Of a DNA stretch of 64,000 bases, positions 20,501-30,499 are shown one piece after another. Numbering within the stretch: the stretch's first letter is position 1; each line of letters begins with the position of its first letter. The notes beneath the pieces are model-generated. The model saw only the letters and a list, made by a program, of their open reading frames with translations. It was not told the DNA's origin and did no database searches. The translations under genes were made by a program, and so were the position numbers. This stretch comes from Stictocephala bisonia (Eukaryota; Arthropoda; Insecta; Hemiptera; Membracidae), in assembly GCA_035578905.1 (NCBI GenBank), contig JAQJVL010000156.1, forward strand, positions 248,001 to 312,000. The letters are read 5' to 3'.

Positions 20501-23500
20501 GGTATGGCTTAACATTATAGTATGTATCTGACGCTAAAAGCATTTTTAAATTAAGCTTTTTGCTTTGAGCGTTGCAGAACTTTCTTATTCATGACTAATG
20601 TTTGATTTTTTTATTTATGCTGTTAATTGTTAATATATGGGCGAAAATAGATTTTAAATGACTGAATGTAGTCTCTGTTACAAACTGACAACATGTACTT
20701 CGTAAAGCTGGACAAACTAGCTAAGCTAGAAATAATTTAAGAAGGTCATAGTTTAAATATAAGATTATAATAACTACGTATGATAGTTTCAATACCTATA
20801 ACATGAAAGTATCCATCCAATATATTTTTAAATGTAGTAAAAATGCATGTACTAAGGATACAGGTTTTGACCTTAGATATGTAAAATTGCAGCTGTAAGG
20901 AATGTGATGCGAATGTTGGAATCATATAGATGTCTTTTCCGGATCTAAGATTACTGGATACCCACATTATGCATAATCCATCCATTAACAGATTTTATAG
21001 TACATTTGATTTAAGTTAATTTTCGTCTAACATGGCATGATATTAAATGAAGACTACATTTGGTCTGTAGCCACAGACAAAAAGGAGGCTATAAGATAAA
21101 TGAAAAAAAAAAAATAATTTTTTTAAAAGAAAATTTAAGCATTTTTTAAACAGGTCTCTAAAGCTGACTCTCTCCGGCAATGAGGGATGACGTAGATCTG
21201 GTGTTATGGGAGTTTTCGTCGTACTTTAAGGGGAGTGCGAACGCCATAAGACCGTAATGCTAAGTTTATGTCATGTAACGCAAAAACTATTAGACATAGA
21301 GCTTTAGTTTTTTTTTTTTTTTTTTTTTTTTGTACAAAAGAAGGGTTCACTATCGAGTTTGCTGCAGAAGATTTTAGTATAAAAACAAAAACAAAAATTT
21401 TAATGATTTTTTTTAAATATACCTTTTTTACCCTCAAATTTCTTTAACAAAAATGTTTTTCTTGGGAAATAAATAACAAATCTTTAAACCCTCATGCAGG
21501 GAACTACACTATATTATTATGAACCCATCCTGAAAGTTTGGTGAAGTTATCTCCTATGGTTACTGAGATATACGACATCAAAATTTAAAAATATTAACTT
21601 TCGGAAAATCAACAATAACTAAAAATAAAATGAATAAGCTATTGAAACTTACTACTTATTCAATAGTCATTTTCAATTACAGTAGTATAATTATGCTTGT
21701 AATTATACTACTGTATAATTACAAGCATAATTAATTACCAAATAATAATTAATCACAAAAAAATCCAAAATCCATTTTGGATTTTTTTAATTTAAAAAAA
21801 TTAAAAACGCAAAATCCATTCGTGCATTTCTACATAACTTTTTTTGCATGTTGTATATATTTATACATATAATTTTATATATATCATTGGAAAGAGGAAG
21901 AATTGGAGATTAAAGTTCAATAAAAACATAATTTTGTAAAAATATAAAAATTTCGTGTTCTGACTCCCCTTAAAATGAGTCACGGACGTCACTTACCAAG
22001 TGTTGCTAAAAAACACTAGTCATGAGTTTTTTTACGAAAATTAATGAATTTTTTAACAGGTCTCTAAAGCTGACTCTCTCCGGCAATGAGGGGTGTCATA
22101 GATCTGGTGTTATGGGAGTTTTCGTCGTACTTTAAAATGAGTCACGGACGTCACTTAACAAGGGTTGATAAAAAACCCTAGTCATGAGTTTTTTTTTAAC
22201 GTTTTAAGTTTGAAGGAGATTTATTCTGCACGATCCGTACTTATAATATTACGCAGACGATTATAGATTTATGTTCTCAGGAGATCCTAAATGTGTAAGC
22301 TATAAAACATTTTAAGTACGAAAGAGTCAGACGTACTTTTAATCACCCAAAATTAAATTAGTAATAAATACGTACGTAATTTTACTAAAAAATGTTAAAA
22401 ATTCTGATGAAGAGTCATGTATTCGTGTCGAGTGAAATACAAAGAAAGGCAGCTCCAACCAAAGAGGCAACAGGCAAGGATGAGTTATTGTTATCCTTGA
22501 TGACGATACGATGTAGTGGTTAACAGCTGGCTGATGGATAACACATTCTTGTTTATGAGAAGCCAAAGGGCAACAATAATTCAAAAATTTAGTAATGAGG
22601 GTTAAGAATTGTTTTGATGAGATTTAACTCATATAATCACACGGTTTTATATGATTAGAACCCAGGAAGCCTCATAAATCAAAGGTGTTCAAGGAGGAAT
22701 TCTGCTAAGCTACGTATATTTATGGTTGTGATGAAACAAGATTTTGTCTTGCTTCATTTTATACGTTCTATTGTTATTTATTCTTAAGACGCCGATCATC
22801 AAGATATAGACGAATGTGGATTTAGAAGTAGTATGATGAGTGTACAAGAGCGAATGTAGTCATTGTTACTGATTGAACAATTAGTGTGAGCACATGGGAG
22901 TGTTACTACTAACCATATTACAAGGATAAATATTAGCTGATAATAAAATTGAGATTTTAAAATTTTTGAAAACAAAGGCGTGAGTTAATGTTTTCATAAA
23001 AGAGCCCCCTCTTTTCTCCTCACCTATGTCCAGCTGTCACAGGCCGTCAGCATAAACTAATTGGTCAGTCAGTACCAAGGTTCCTATATAAGAGGTTGTA
23101 TCATACAAGTACGCATCCATGTCGCGCAGGTAGCAATTACGTCATAGGGAGGCCTCAGCTGTGTTTTTCTACCTTCACTGCTGTAAACAAAACAGCAACA
23201 ATGTAGATCATCTGATATTCGTACCGATGACAGTACAGTCTGCGTTTTTTATTTATTTGACGTAAATGACCATTTTAATATTGATATAATTTAGCACTTA
23301 CTAAGTAAGTATAATTCAACAACACATGAAAAAAGATAATTTGCTGCTTTAATTTAATATTAAAATACCGTAAATTTAAATAATTCTAAAATAATACTGA
23401 GAACAATGGTTTTTAGTATGTATTTTTAATTGTTCAGCACGCTGTGTTGGTGGCACAGAGTAAGTAATACACTTACTCTGTGGTCGGAGGCCTTCCTCTG

Positions 23501-26058
23501 ACGTCACCACTCTGCTTATACAGATAGACCTTATGAGAATGATACAACCTGTTGTATAGGAACCTTGAGTCAGTACAAACTAAGGCCAGCTAATCCTTAG
23601 AACCCAATGACACATGAACAGCCGGTCAAAATTTGTCATGACTGATTGGGATCGAACTGAGAACCTTTGACGTACGAAACTGATTCGCTACCGACCAATT
23701 GGTTCAACCATTATCTCGATGGAGCATCACTACACTCCGTCGCCCTACATCAAACTTCCTTTGAACTTTAAGTAAACTTTATTAAACTCAAAACTACGCG
23801 ATTATAAACTAAGAAGAAAGCCTAATTTTAGTTGATTTTTTTTATTGGATACAGCAATACTCCTGGACATCTTCATAAGATTGTTATTGGATAAAAACTT
23901 TGTTGGTGTTGTTAGAATATTCCATTATGTTTCAGATTGGAAACACATTCATTAAGAATTTTACAGGATCTAATCCTGCGAGGAGCTTTAAAGAAGAACT
24001 AAATCCAGAGGGATCTCCTCTGTCCTGGATATTGACGGATGTCATGGAACAGGTATGTGACATTTAATTATTCAAGATTTAATAAATGACAGCGTAATTT
24101 TAACTCCATTACTGTTAATCCTTATTTTTCATTACCAATTTGCCATACCTTATATTGTTATTGTTCTGGAAAAATTTTAAAAGTAACCAATTCAAATAAA
24201 ATGACCCAGGGTTTGAGAAAATTTAGAAATAAAGCATATCAATACTTGGTTCTTCTATAAATGTGTTTATTTAAGTTTTTTAAAAGAAAAGAATTGTACA
24301 TTAATTTTAATAATATGTGTTAAATAATGGGATTTGTGTCATTTATTTATAAAATCATTTCAAAGAGAACATAATAGTAACCAATAGTTTACTAACTAGT
24401 ACATTACAGAGAATAAAACAATTAAAAACAAAAAATGTCACACAACTTATTTATTTATTTTTAATATACTTCCAAAAAAGTAATAATATTTCGTTGATAA
24501 AAATAGTAAACGGCAATTACATTGACCAAACCTCTTTACATAGTCTAAGTACAAGAGTTAAAGATCAATATATAATTACAAAAAAGAAAAATCTAAATTA
24601 GTAGAGCACACTCTAATTGAAAATCATGACATCAAATTCGACTCGTCTAGTATCAAATTTAAAGAATCGTCATGGACCAACAGGAATCAAATTGAAAGTA
24701 ATTTAGTACATGTCTTTTATAAAAGAACAATATATATCACAACCATCTATAAATTTTAGTAATATATACTTACTTTTAGTTAAAGAAGAAATCGAACATA
24801 AAATAATTAATTGTGAAACATATTTTCCAGTTTAATATTTTATTTAAAATTACTTTCTACTATTCCACTTAAGTTTTAAATTCTTTTAAAATATCTATAT
24901 TTTGTCATATTTTAATTTATATTGTTTTAAACATATGTTTTTTTCTGTTTACATTTAAACTGACGATGCCTTAACCGGCGAAAGTTCTTTTTTTATTAAA
25001 ATGTGTGGAATAATTTAAAAAATGTATTCTTTTCTGACATAGTAGCATGTATGTAATGAAAAACTCACCATTCGGAGCCACCAACTAGTCTCCTTCGTAG
25101 ATTTCCTCAAGGAACATTTGATTAAGCTGCTTCTGTCTGTGAATCAAAAAGGACATTGAAATTGGAGTATTGATTGTAAAAATAATATTAAATTAACCAA
25201 AGTTTAAATTCTAAATTAAAATACAACAATACAGGGATCTTTAATAAAACAACTATCAGTTTTGTATAAGATTTATCGGTTCATAAACACTTAAAAACAT
25301 TTCATTCTAACACATATAAGTTATCAGTTTTTACCTATCTGCTATAACTGTGACAAACTACAAATAACAAAAAAGTCGTTCAAGAGTTTTCTACTTTAGC
25401 AGACGCCCACAGTTATTATAGATTGTTAAATACATTTAGGCCTAAAATTATTACTAAACCTAGACGTTAAATTCAATACATATTCATCCTTAGTTACTTT
25501 TAAAAATTGCCACTAAAATAATTAATCCTTACTTATACTAATATTTAAATACATTAAGTCTTTTGGGGCATTTACTTTTGAAATAAATATTGTTTTTTCC
25601 TTGCCATATTAAAAATAAATTAATTAAAACACGTGTGCAGCCTCTCTTAGATCGTGGCCATGAACTCAAACTACCAGAACAGCTGATATATATATATGTG
25701 TGTGTGTGTGTGTGACTGAACCCCCGTTGTTTGAGTGTTACAGGCCCAGCCTCTACTAGCTCGCGCCCAGGACCCCCAACTCCCCGACCAGCTGATCTCC
25801 GCTCTTGAAGCTTCTCCCGCCCACACCGAGTGTATCCAGCTCTTGATCTGCCGTTCCGCCCCCTTCCTGAGTGGTATGCAGCGATCCCTGACCGACCTTC
25901 TTGATGACAATCCCTCCCCTGACACGTGGGCCTCCCTTTCGCCTCTCCAAAGGATGTACTATTATATACCTTCCCGTCGGGAGTTGGTGGAATCAGCCAC
26001 TCATTGTCGAAATCGCATTCCTTCTTGCAGTCAGCTATTTGGCGCTTTTGAAGATTGA
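17443..26058 (+). CDS. Gene B: secreted protein of unknown family, complete
   Basis: Four coding exons (17443-17545, 20036-20280, 23936-24052, 25744-26058) total 780 bases and join in frame to 259 residues plus TGA. All introns are GT-AG. The protein starts with a short polar stretch and a hydrophobic core (SSSYLLIVMLISS), a typical signal peptide with likely cleavage near SQG|LEPR. Residues about 35-115 hold an acidic/Trp start (HENWKAAGKFLGL), a Ser/Thr/Pro-rich linker and an amphipathic helix-like stretch (KLNAIAVNAVVFIAKM). The C-terminal half has CIQLLIC and CRNRIPSC, four cysteines that could form two disulfides, and a MYYYIPSRREL segment. No transmembrane helix apart from the signal is evident, so export is likely. 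The first ATG has T at -3; the second (17461, G at -3) would remove six residues and may be the real start. I do not recognise the family. Confidence 0.85.
17564..18410. mobile_element. 847-bp non-autonomous hAT element, 8-bp TSD, TATCGATA-rich ends
   Basis: Perfect TSD GTCTGGAC (17556-17563 and 18411-18418). Ends TAGAGAAGTGATGGCAA and TTTGCCATCCCTA are inverted. About 150 bases inside each end are crowded with ATATCGAT/ATCGATA motifs. The middle carries a tandem duplication of about 95 bases (17968-18165), each copy with TTATAATTAACATAAT. No transposase. It sits directly behind gene B exon 1. Confidence 0.9.
18655..18990 (+). pseudogene. Mariner-type transposase remnant, internally deleted
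   Basis: Two ends of a DDD/D-type transposase read in different frames. The left gives NNVRRLYPNS and, one frame over, RGRPKRP, then SFSRSPKKSVRRTSSGI, matching the helix-turn-helix and linker of arthropod mariner-like proteins (R-S-P-x-K-S-V-R-R). The right, at about 18930-18968, gives FAWPQRSPDLMT, matching W-P-P-R-S-P-D-L before the last catalytic residue. The catalytic centre between them is gone. Confidence 0.65.
19665..19925 (+). repeat. Dispersed repeat R3, copy 1 (partner 57950-58200)
   Basis: Shares with 57950-58200 the order of phrases CACAGAGA, GCTAAATGTGTG/ACTAAATGTGTG, TAGTAGTTA, AGTAATTATTA, TAAATATGTA and GAGGCGTTCGCT/AAGGCGTTCGCTGTGGCCATAA. No ORF. Lies just upstream of gene B exon 2. 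Confidence 0.7.
20036..20280 (+). CDS. Gene B coding exon 2
   Basis: 245 bases: AC completing the Asp codon begun in exon 1, then 81 codons to AAG ATG|GTAAGT, phase 0. Acceptor GTACAATAG ends at 20035. Encodes SDFHENWKAAGKFLGL, a Ser/Thr-rich linker (TTPSTSTS) and GFFRLLGFDTDKLNAIAVNA. Strong GC contrast with flanks supports coding. Confidence 0.85.
20281..21130. other. Gene B intron 3 start, no gene seen
   Basis: AT-rich, no recognised repeat except vague similarity to other intronic filler. Confidence 0.45.
21136..22200. repeat. 162-bp tandem duplication (two units), unit 1 split by a MITE
   Basis: The phrases AGGTCTCTAAAGCTGACTCT and GTGTTATGGGAGTTTTCGTC start at 21152 and again at 22058. 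After removing the 740-bp insert and its 4-bp TSD the spacing is 162 bases. Each unit also ends with GAGTCACGGACGTCACTTA and a small hairpin (AGTGTT...AACACT in unit 1, AGGGTT...AACCCT in unit 2; the compensating change keeps pairing). Confidence 0.85.
21230..21969. mobile_element. 740-bp MITE with TTAA duplication and in-window empty site
   Basis: Ends GGGGAGTGCGAAC and GTTCTGACTCCCC, flanked by TTAA (21226-21229 and 21970-21973). The second tandem unit at about 22135 reads GTACTTTAAAATGAG without any insert, giving the pre-insertion sequence. A T-run of about 23 lies at 21308-21332. No ORF of note. PiggyBac- or Kolobok-type mobilisation is inferred from TTAA. Confidence 0.85.
22201..23066. 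other. Gene B intron 3, mostly unassigned
   Basis: At 22785-22880 the phrase AAGACGCCGATC...AGCGAATGTAGTCATTGTTA recurs in pieces at 34585-34650 and 44873-44925, so part is a dispersed repeat. No coding exon recognised. Confidence 0.5.
23076..23567. mobile_element. MITE M9, copy 1: 492 bp, 9-bp TSD
   Basis: Ends CAAGGTTCCTATATAAGAGG and its imperfect inverse finishing GGAACCTTG; perfect 9-bp TSD AGTCAGTAC (23067-23075, 23568-23576). The inverted ends continue inward (GGTTGTATCAT on both). A second copy lies at 43305-43861. A 9-bp duplication points to a Mutator-like transposase, but the terminal bases are not classic. No ORF. Confidence 0.9.
23600..23720 (-). mobile_element. tRNA-derived SINE head
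   Basis: On the minus strand: TTGGTCGGTAGCGAATCAG (box-A region), then AAAGGTTCTCAGTTCGATCC (box B). Spacing fits a tRNA-like promoter. A degenerate partner lies at 16095-16200. Confidence 0.6.
23936..24052 (+). CDS. Gene B coding exon 3
   Basis: 117 bases, 39 codons, phase 0 at both ends; acceptor TATGTTTCAG, donor GAACAG|GTATGT. Encodes IGNTFIKNFTGSNPARSFKE then WILTDVMEQ. Contains a potential N-glycosylation site (NFT), in keeping with a secreted protein. Confidence 0.82.
24512..24731 (+). pseudogene. Penelope-like element, GIY-YIG endonuclease remnant
   Basis: One frame gives NYIDQTSLHSLSTRVKDQ, close to the Y-I-G-Q-T-x-x-x-L-x-x-R-x-x-x-H block of Penelope GIY-YIG nucleases (Gly replaced by Asp). 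After two stops and a frame change comes KSKLVEHTLIENHDIKFD, matching the A-L-A-E-H...G-H-x-I-D-F block, then RNQIESNLV. Stops and the changed catalytic Gly mean it is dead. It lies in gene B intron 4, same strand. Confidence 0.65.
24951..25004 (+). ncRNA. Hammerhead-ribozyme-like motif downstream of Penelope remnant
   Basis: CTGACGA core 24960-24966, T, GCC/GGC stem II (24968-24970, 24977-24979), GAAA 24980-24983, AG-TT-CT minimal stem III (24983-24988), T24989 before the scissile position. Flanks ACATTTAA (24951-24958) and TTAAAATGT (24996-25004) can pair as distal stem I, but the helix next to the core is weak. It lies about 230 bases after the GIY-YIG remnant on the same strand, where a Penelope terminal repeat is expected. 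Confidence 0.5.
25686..25714. repeat. (TA)n(TG)n microsatellite before gene B exon 4 acceptor
   Basis: TATATATATATATGTGTGTG-type run ending about 29 bases before the exon. It occupies the branch-point region. Confidence 0.9.
25744..26058 (+). CDS. Gene B terminal coding exon (exon 4)
   Basis: 315 bases, 104 codons plus TGA; acceptor GAGTGTTACAG ends at 25743. Encodes a Gln/Leu/Pro-rich start, ECIQLLICRSAPFLSGMQ, an acidic segment (DLLDDNPSPDTW), MYYYIPSRREL and HCRNRIPSCSQLFGAFED at the end. All four cysteines of the mature protein lie here. C-rich codon use contrasts strongly with the intron. Confidence 0.86.
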   Translation, partial: AQPLLARAQDPQLPDQLISALEASPAHTECIQLLICRSAPFLSGMQRSLTDLLDDNPSPDTWASLSPLQRMYYYIPSRRELVESATHCRNRIPSCSQLFGAFED

Positions 26059-26086
26059 ACATATTTGGTAATTCATATTTTGGTTC

Positions 26087-26092
26087 AATAAA
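26087..26092 (+). terminator. Poly(A) signal for gene B
   Basis: AATAAA 29 bases after the stop codon. It implies a short 3' UTR. Confidence 0.55.
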
Positions 26093-26527
26093 CAAGTTAA
26101 TTATTGAACATTTACATTGAGTAAATTTATATTACGAATGTAAGTAACGTGTGTAATTTTCTTGTTAGTCAAATGATCAACATCATGAGATACCAAACAC
26201 CGAGGTTCAAACATATCTGGGCGATCAAATATATTTAATGCATCACCTTAACTAACTTTATCACTTCAATTATGCCATGTATGGGGCATACTAATGCGAA
26301 ATATCTCAAATATAAACTATCAACCTATAATATATATAAACTAGAAGCGTATAATAGTTCTAATTCCGAATTATGAATGTAGAGCACAGACGCCACTGTT
26401 GGATACAAAAACAACATAAGGGAAAATCGATAAAAATGAATAACAACAACAGACAATAAATAAAAGAAAAAGAAAACTAAAAACCTAAATTAACCATTCT
26501 AAAGCATTGTGCATGATACGGTGTCGC

Positions 26528-26762
26528 GACAAAGTGTCCCAACGACACAGTCTCCTAACGACAAACTGAGCCAGTTTAAGTGGGAAAGATTGCATTGTTG
26601 GGACACTTCGTCCGCAAAAAGCAAAATTTCAAGGTAGCCCAGGTTGTCCTTCCGTGAGCGGACAAACTGCACCACAAATACTGAGTTGTTCGATTTGTCT
26701 TTGGCTCACTTTGCCCTCACTGGTTTTAGAAGATAGTCCAGTTTGTCGTTGGGACACTTTGT
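26528..26762. mobile_element. 235-bp inverted-repeat element
   Basis: GACAAAGTGTCCCAACGAC (26528-26546) is the inverse of GTCGTTGGGACACTTTGT (26745-26762). Further copies of the motif occur inside (TTGTTGGGACACTTCGTCC at 26597; CCTAACGACAAACTG at 26552). Ends are not certain and no TSD was found. Lies about 440 bases past gene B. Confidence 0.55.
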
Positions 26763-26769
26763 TCACATC

Positions 26770-27955
26770 CCCATTATACACCTTAAATTTTAAATGTAGG
26801 AAGTTTACTAAAATTTTAAAACGTTTAGATTTGCAAACGAAGAGAAATGCAAGAAGCAGTTCTAAATCTGACGAGACAATCTAAAAAAACTTAATTTTAA
26901 CAAAAGAAGAATTATGTAACCTCCACAGGCTGACCTATTTTGGGAATACCATCACTTAAAAGTAAATATAGTTTTTTTTTAGTCCGAAGGAGCACATCAA
27001 GATAAATAATTAATATGTAATAAAAATAAAGCATAGGCCTAGCAGGACAGTAATTTGCAATATAATTGTTCTTATAATTGTAAAATAAAATGCAAAATAA
27101 TTTACGTTATTTAAGTAATATTTGTCAATTGTCTTTTTTAGGTTATCAATTTATATGATGGTTAATTAAAACTGTTTAGTGAGTTTTGTATTTAATGAAA
27201 TGATAGTAAAAATATCACTGCATATCAAATATTTTAAACTAAAAAATCAGCTGCTGTAAATTATAGATATTTTTCTTTGCAAGTAAGCCACTGTTAGACA
27301 TTATATTGAATTCTTTATTTACTTGTTCCTTACATAAAACCTTGTTACTTGTTCCTTATTTAAAATTGCCCACTTTACTCTGTTAACTTTAACTGAAATC
27401 AATTTAATCAATAACATTGGCTGGTAATTATTATTAATTAAAACATTCTCATTTACTTATGTATTTTATTTGAAAAGTACAGTGTCTAATTAAAATATTA
27501 ATGGATTTAACAACCGACAATTTATTTAAACTATGATCAAGATTACAACACTACTATATATCTGTTATGGGCTTTTGAAAAATAATTAGAAAAAAATTAA
27601 ATTACACATTTGTAGAGAAGTTGAAATGCAACAATTAAATTCTGCATGAAACGAACTTGTATGCTATAATAAAGAAAATTGCTCGAAAGGAAGCTCAGTT
27701 TTCAATTTAAACTCTTCTTTTTTTAAAACATTTTTTATCTCTAATGGTTTGACTCATTGAGTTTAAACTTGTCACGGTGAATTAAAAGAAATAGCCAATT
27801 AAATCCAATTAATTATCTGTTTCAAAATTGCGTCAGTTGATGAAAATAACTAAAAAATGCCAAATATTAATGAATTCCGAATGTTAAATAATTTATTTTA
27901 CTGCGTTTTCTGTATGCTGTAAATACATGCAGTAAAATTAATTTTTTACCTAAAT
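26770..27955. other. Intergenic, no gene seen
   Basis: AT-rich filler; no exon-like segment, no recognised repeat. Confidence 0.45.
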
Positions 27956-27959
27956 TCCA

Positions 27960-28190
27960 CTTTATTAACGGTTTAGAAGATATTTTGATTTGATAACGAT
28001 AAACGACCGCCATGTTGAAATGCATAAATATAACTCAATGGATATTTTTATACTGTTAGATAGTGTTAATGTAAAGAACTGTGCAAAATTTATGATCAGT
28101 CGGTCCATCGTTTCTTAAGTTATTATTTAAAAAAAACACAGATAGACACTAAACGGAGCGGAATTCGCTTAAACGTTGTCCTTCTTTTTC
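27960..28190 (+). repeat. Dispersed repeat R4, copy 1 (partner 60400-60600)
   Basis: Shares with the partner AATGGAT, TGTGCAAAATTTA, CAGTCGGTCCATCGTT/CAGCCGGCCAAACCGTT, GATAGACACTAAACGG/GATAGATAACTAAACGG and GAGCGGAATTC. Such a block is usually the 3' part of a dispersed insect element. No ORF. Confidence 0.7.
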
Positions 28191-28552
28191 TGCTCTAAAT
28201 TATGTGTAGAATCCGATAAGATATAGCCAGGACACGTTTTTAGTTACACCGTATATCTAGTGACAAAAATTCAAGCAGATAAGGAAGTGTTCACAACAAC
28301 GTAGTGTGTACGAGTATTTCGTGTATGTGCGGCGGCGGGGCTTAAGTTTCTTTAATGTGTGTGTCACTGTTACAGTATCAAAATACAAGGATAAGCCCCT
28401 CTGGAATGACCTAACCCTACTCCTCCCCAGAACTACTTACACTTTTCCATGTATCAACGTTCAATGGTGATCACTGTAATAAAAAATAAAAATGTATTTA
28501 AATAACTTTGTAAACAAACCAAACAGTATAAATGAATTAAACTTTTATACTA

Positions 28553-28996
28553 TACTAGCTGAACCCGGCGGACGTTATCTCGCCTTTAATTTTTCATTGA
28601 CATACCAAAATAAAGCAATAAAAAGAATTATAGAAAAAACCATGCTACACTCTCAAGGTGAAATGTAGAACTACAATAAATCAAAACATATACAGTACTG
28701 TTGTGAGAACTTCAATCTGCTTATGGCATGTGAAACTACATTAAACCACACAGTCATACGTTTTTTGTAAACAATTCAGATTCTCCATTTGAATAACATG
28801 GGATCTTTAGCAGCCCGTGGGGCGGGACCCTGTGGACGGATCTGCATCAAACTTCACAGAAACCATCTCGGGAGTATACAGGACAACATCCTAAAGTTTC
28901 ATGGCGATCGGTTGGATGGTTTGGCAGCGCATAAACTTCAAATATATATATATATATATATATATATACAAACATCCTCTTTTATAAATATAGATA
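28553..28996 (+). mobile_element. Non-autonomous element with CTAGCTGAACCCGGC start
   Basis: Begins ACTAGCTGAACCCGGCGGAC, contains GATCGGTTGGATGGTTTGGC and a (TA)n run at 28941-28967, and ends TTTTATAAATATAGAT. This start/end combination is widespread in arthropod genomes in my recollection; the class is debated and I leave it open. Similar termini mark the 33021-33617 element. Confidence 0.6.
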
Positions 28997-28999
28997 ACT

Positions 29000-30485
29000 G
29001 AGCGAAAATACTAAGAGATTTAAAACCAAGAACGACAGGAATATCTTTGGGCCTCTAAAATTAAATTTTTCGTATTATAATTTAAATTTGTTTATAGTTT
29101 TAGTCTACATTTAAAAAATGTATTTTTCTCACTTTGCATTTAAATAATTATGTCATGTCTTTACTCTTATGTGATTATGTTTATTTGATAAACAAATTTT
29201 ATACTGAAGATGGTACATTAATCCTTTTAATTGTTGTTTTCTAAAATTTGAAATTCTTGAGAAGGCTATACAATAATAATAAAATATTGATATTACCACT
29301 AATATCGAGGCCATTTTATTAATTAAATAAATAGATAAAATTACTTAATGAGACCGATATTGATGATTTAAATGTCCACGAGGAGATTTTAAATTTGAGT
29401 TCTATTACATCTTTAAAGTTTTTAGCTCATAAGGAAGTTACTTCAAAATAAAAACTGTTATCGTCCAGTCAGACAAGAAAAAAACTAAAAAAACATGTTA
29501 AAATGAAAAAGTAACAAATTGTAATATAGTTTTCGAATTGATTTCTTAATTTCAATCGACAACAGTTTGATGAACTTCTTTTCGTCATTAACAGGTTTCT
29601 CCAGTGAATAATTTTGTCAAAAAACTGTTAACTCTTATATTTTTTAACTTAGTATTTCAAATTTTAACATTATTCATAGTATATGTCTAACTGGTGTCCC
29701 CTGAGATAGATTTTTCGTAACTTGTTTTATTTAATTTTAACAATATATTGATTAAATACGATAGTTGTTTGTATTTAAAAATTATACTAAGGAGTACAAT
29801 TAAAATATATCAGGGGCTCTAGAAATTTTTGAAAAAAAGGCAAGTATAAAATTGTACGTTCACAAATAAAGATGTAATCTGTTTAAAATTAACCTTATGA
29901 AGAATAAAATCCAATACAGCAGCATGAGTAAAAGGCTATTAATTTATGTACTAATAAATATTTTATAACTGTTTACGAAGTGTCATATTTACGTCAAACT
30001 ACTTTATTACCTGTTATCAAAACTCATAATCTTCCACAATGCATAACTCATTTACATCAATATTCTTTCAATTAATTAAGAAAATCAAGTTCGATGTTAT
30101 TAAAGCCACTCCTGCAGATTAGTGAAAGGCAAACTTGCAACACATCTGTGACTTTTTTGCTTTGGCCCAACTGCTACGGCGCGACTGTAACTCTTAATGA
30201 GTTCGTATATAGAATTGTAAAAATATTATTAATGTATCCTGCTTTTAAGCATCATATAAAATTGTTATCTTGGTAACAACAAAAATTCCCCTTTGAATAA
30301 TATTAGTTTAGGAATATTTGAAATATAATTTCAAACATTGTAGACCAACTTCATTTTTGAAAGTAATATTCAAACATAATTGTACAAATTGACCAAAAAT
30401 TCTTACAGATGCCATTTATAGAAATATAATTGATTTACTTTACACTAGATTGGTTAGTACCTTATATCAATTTAATTCTTACAAA
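29000..30485. other. Intergenic, no gene seen
   Basis: Contains ACTGAAGATGGTACATTAATCC at 29203, like the first half of the hammerhead motifs, but no GAAA box follows. No exon-like sequence. Confidence 0.4.
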
Positions 30486-30499
30486 TTTAATAAAATATA

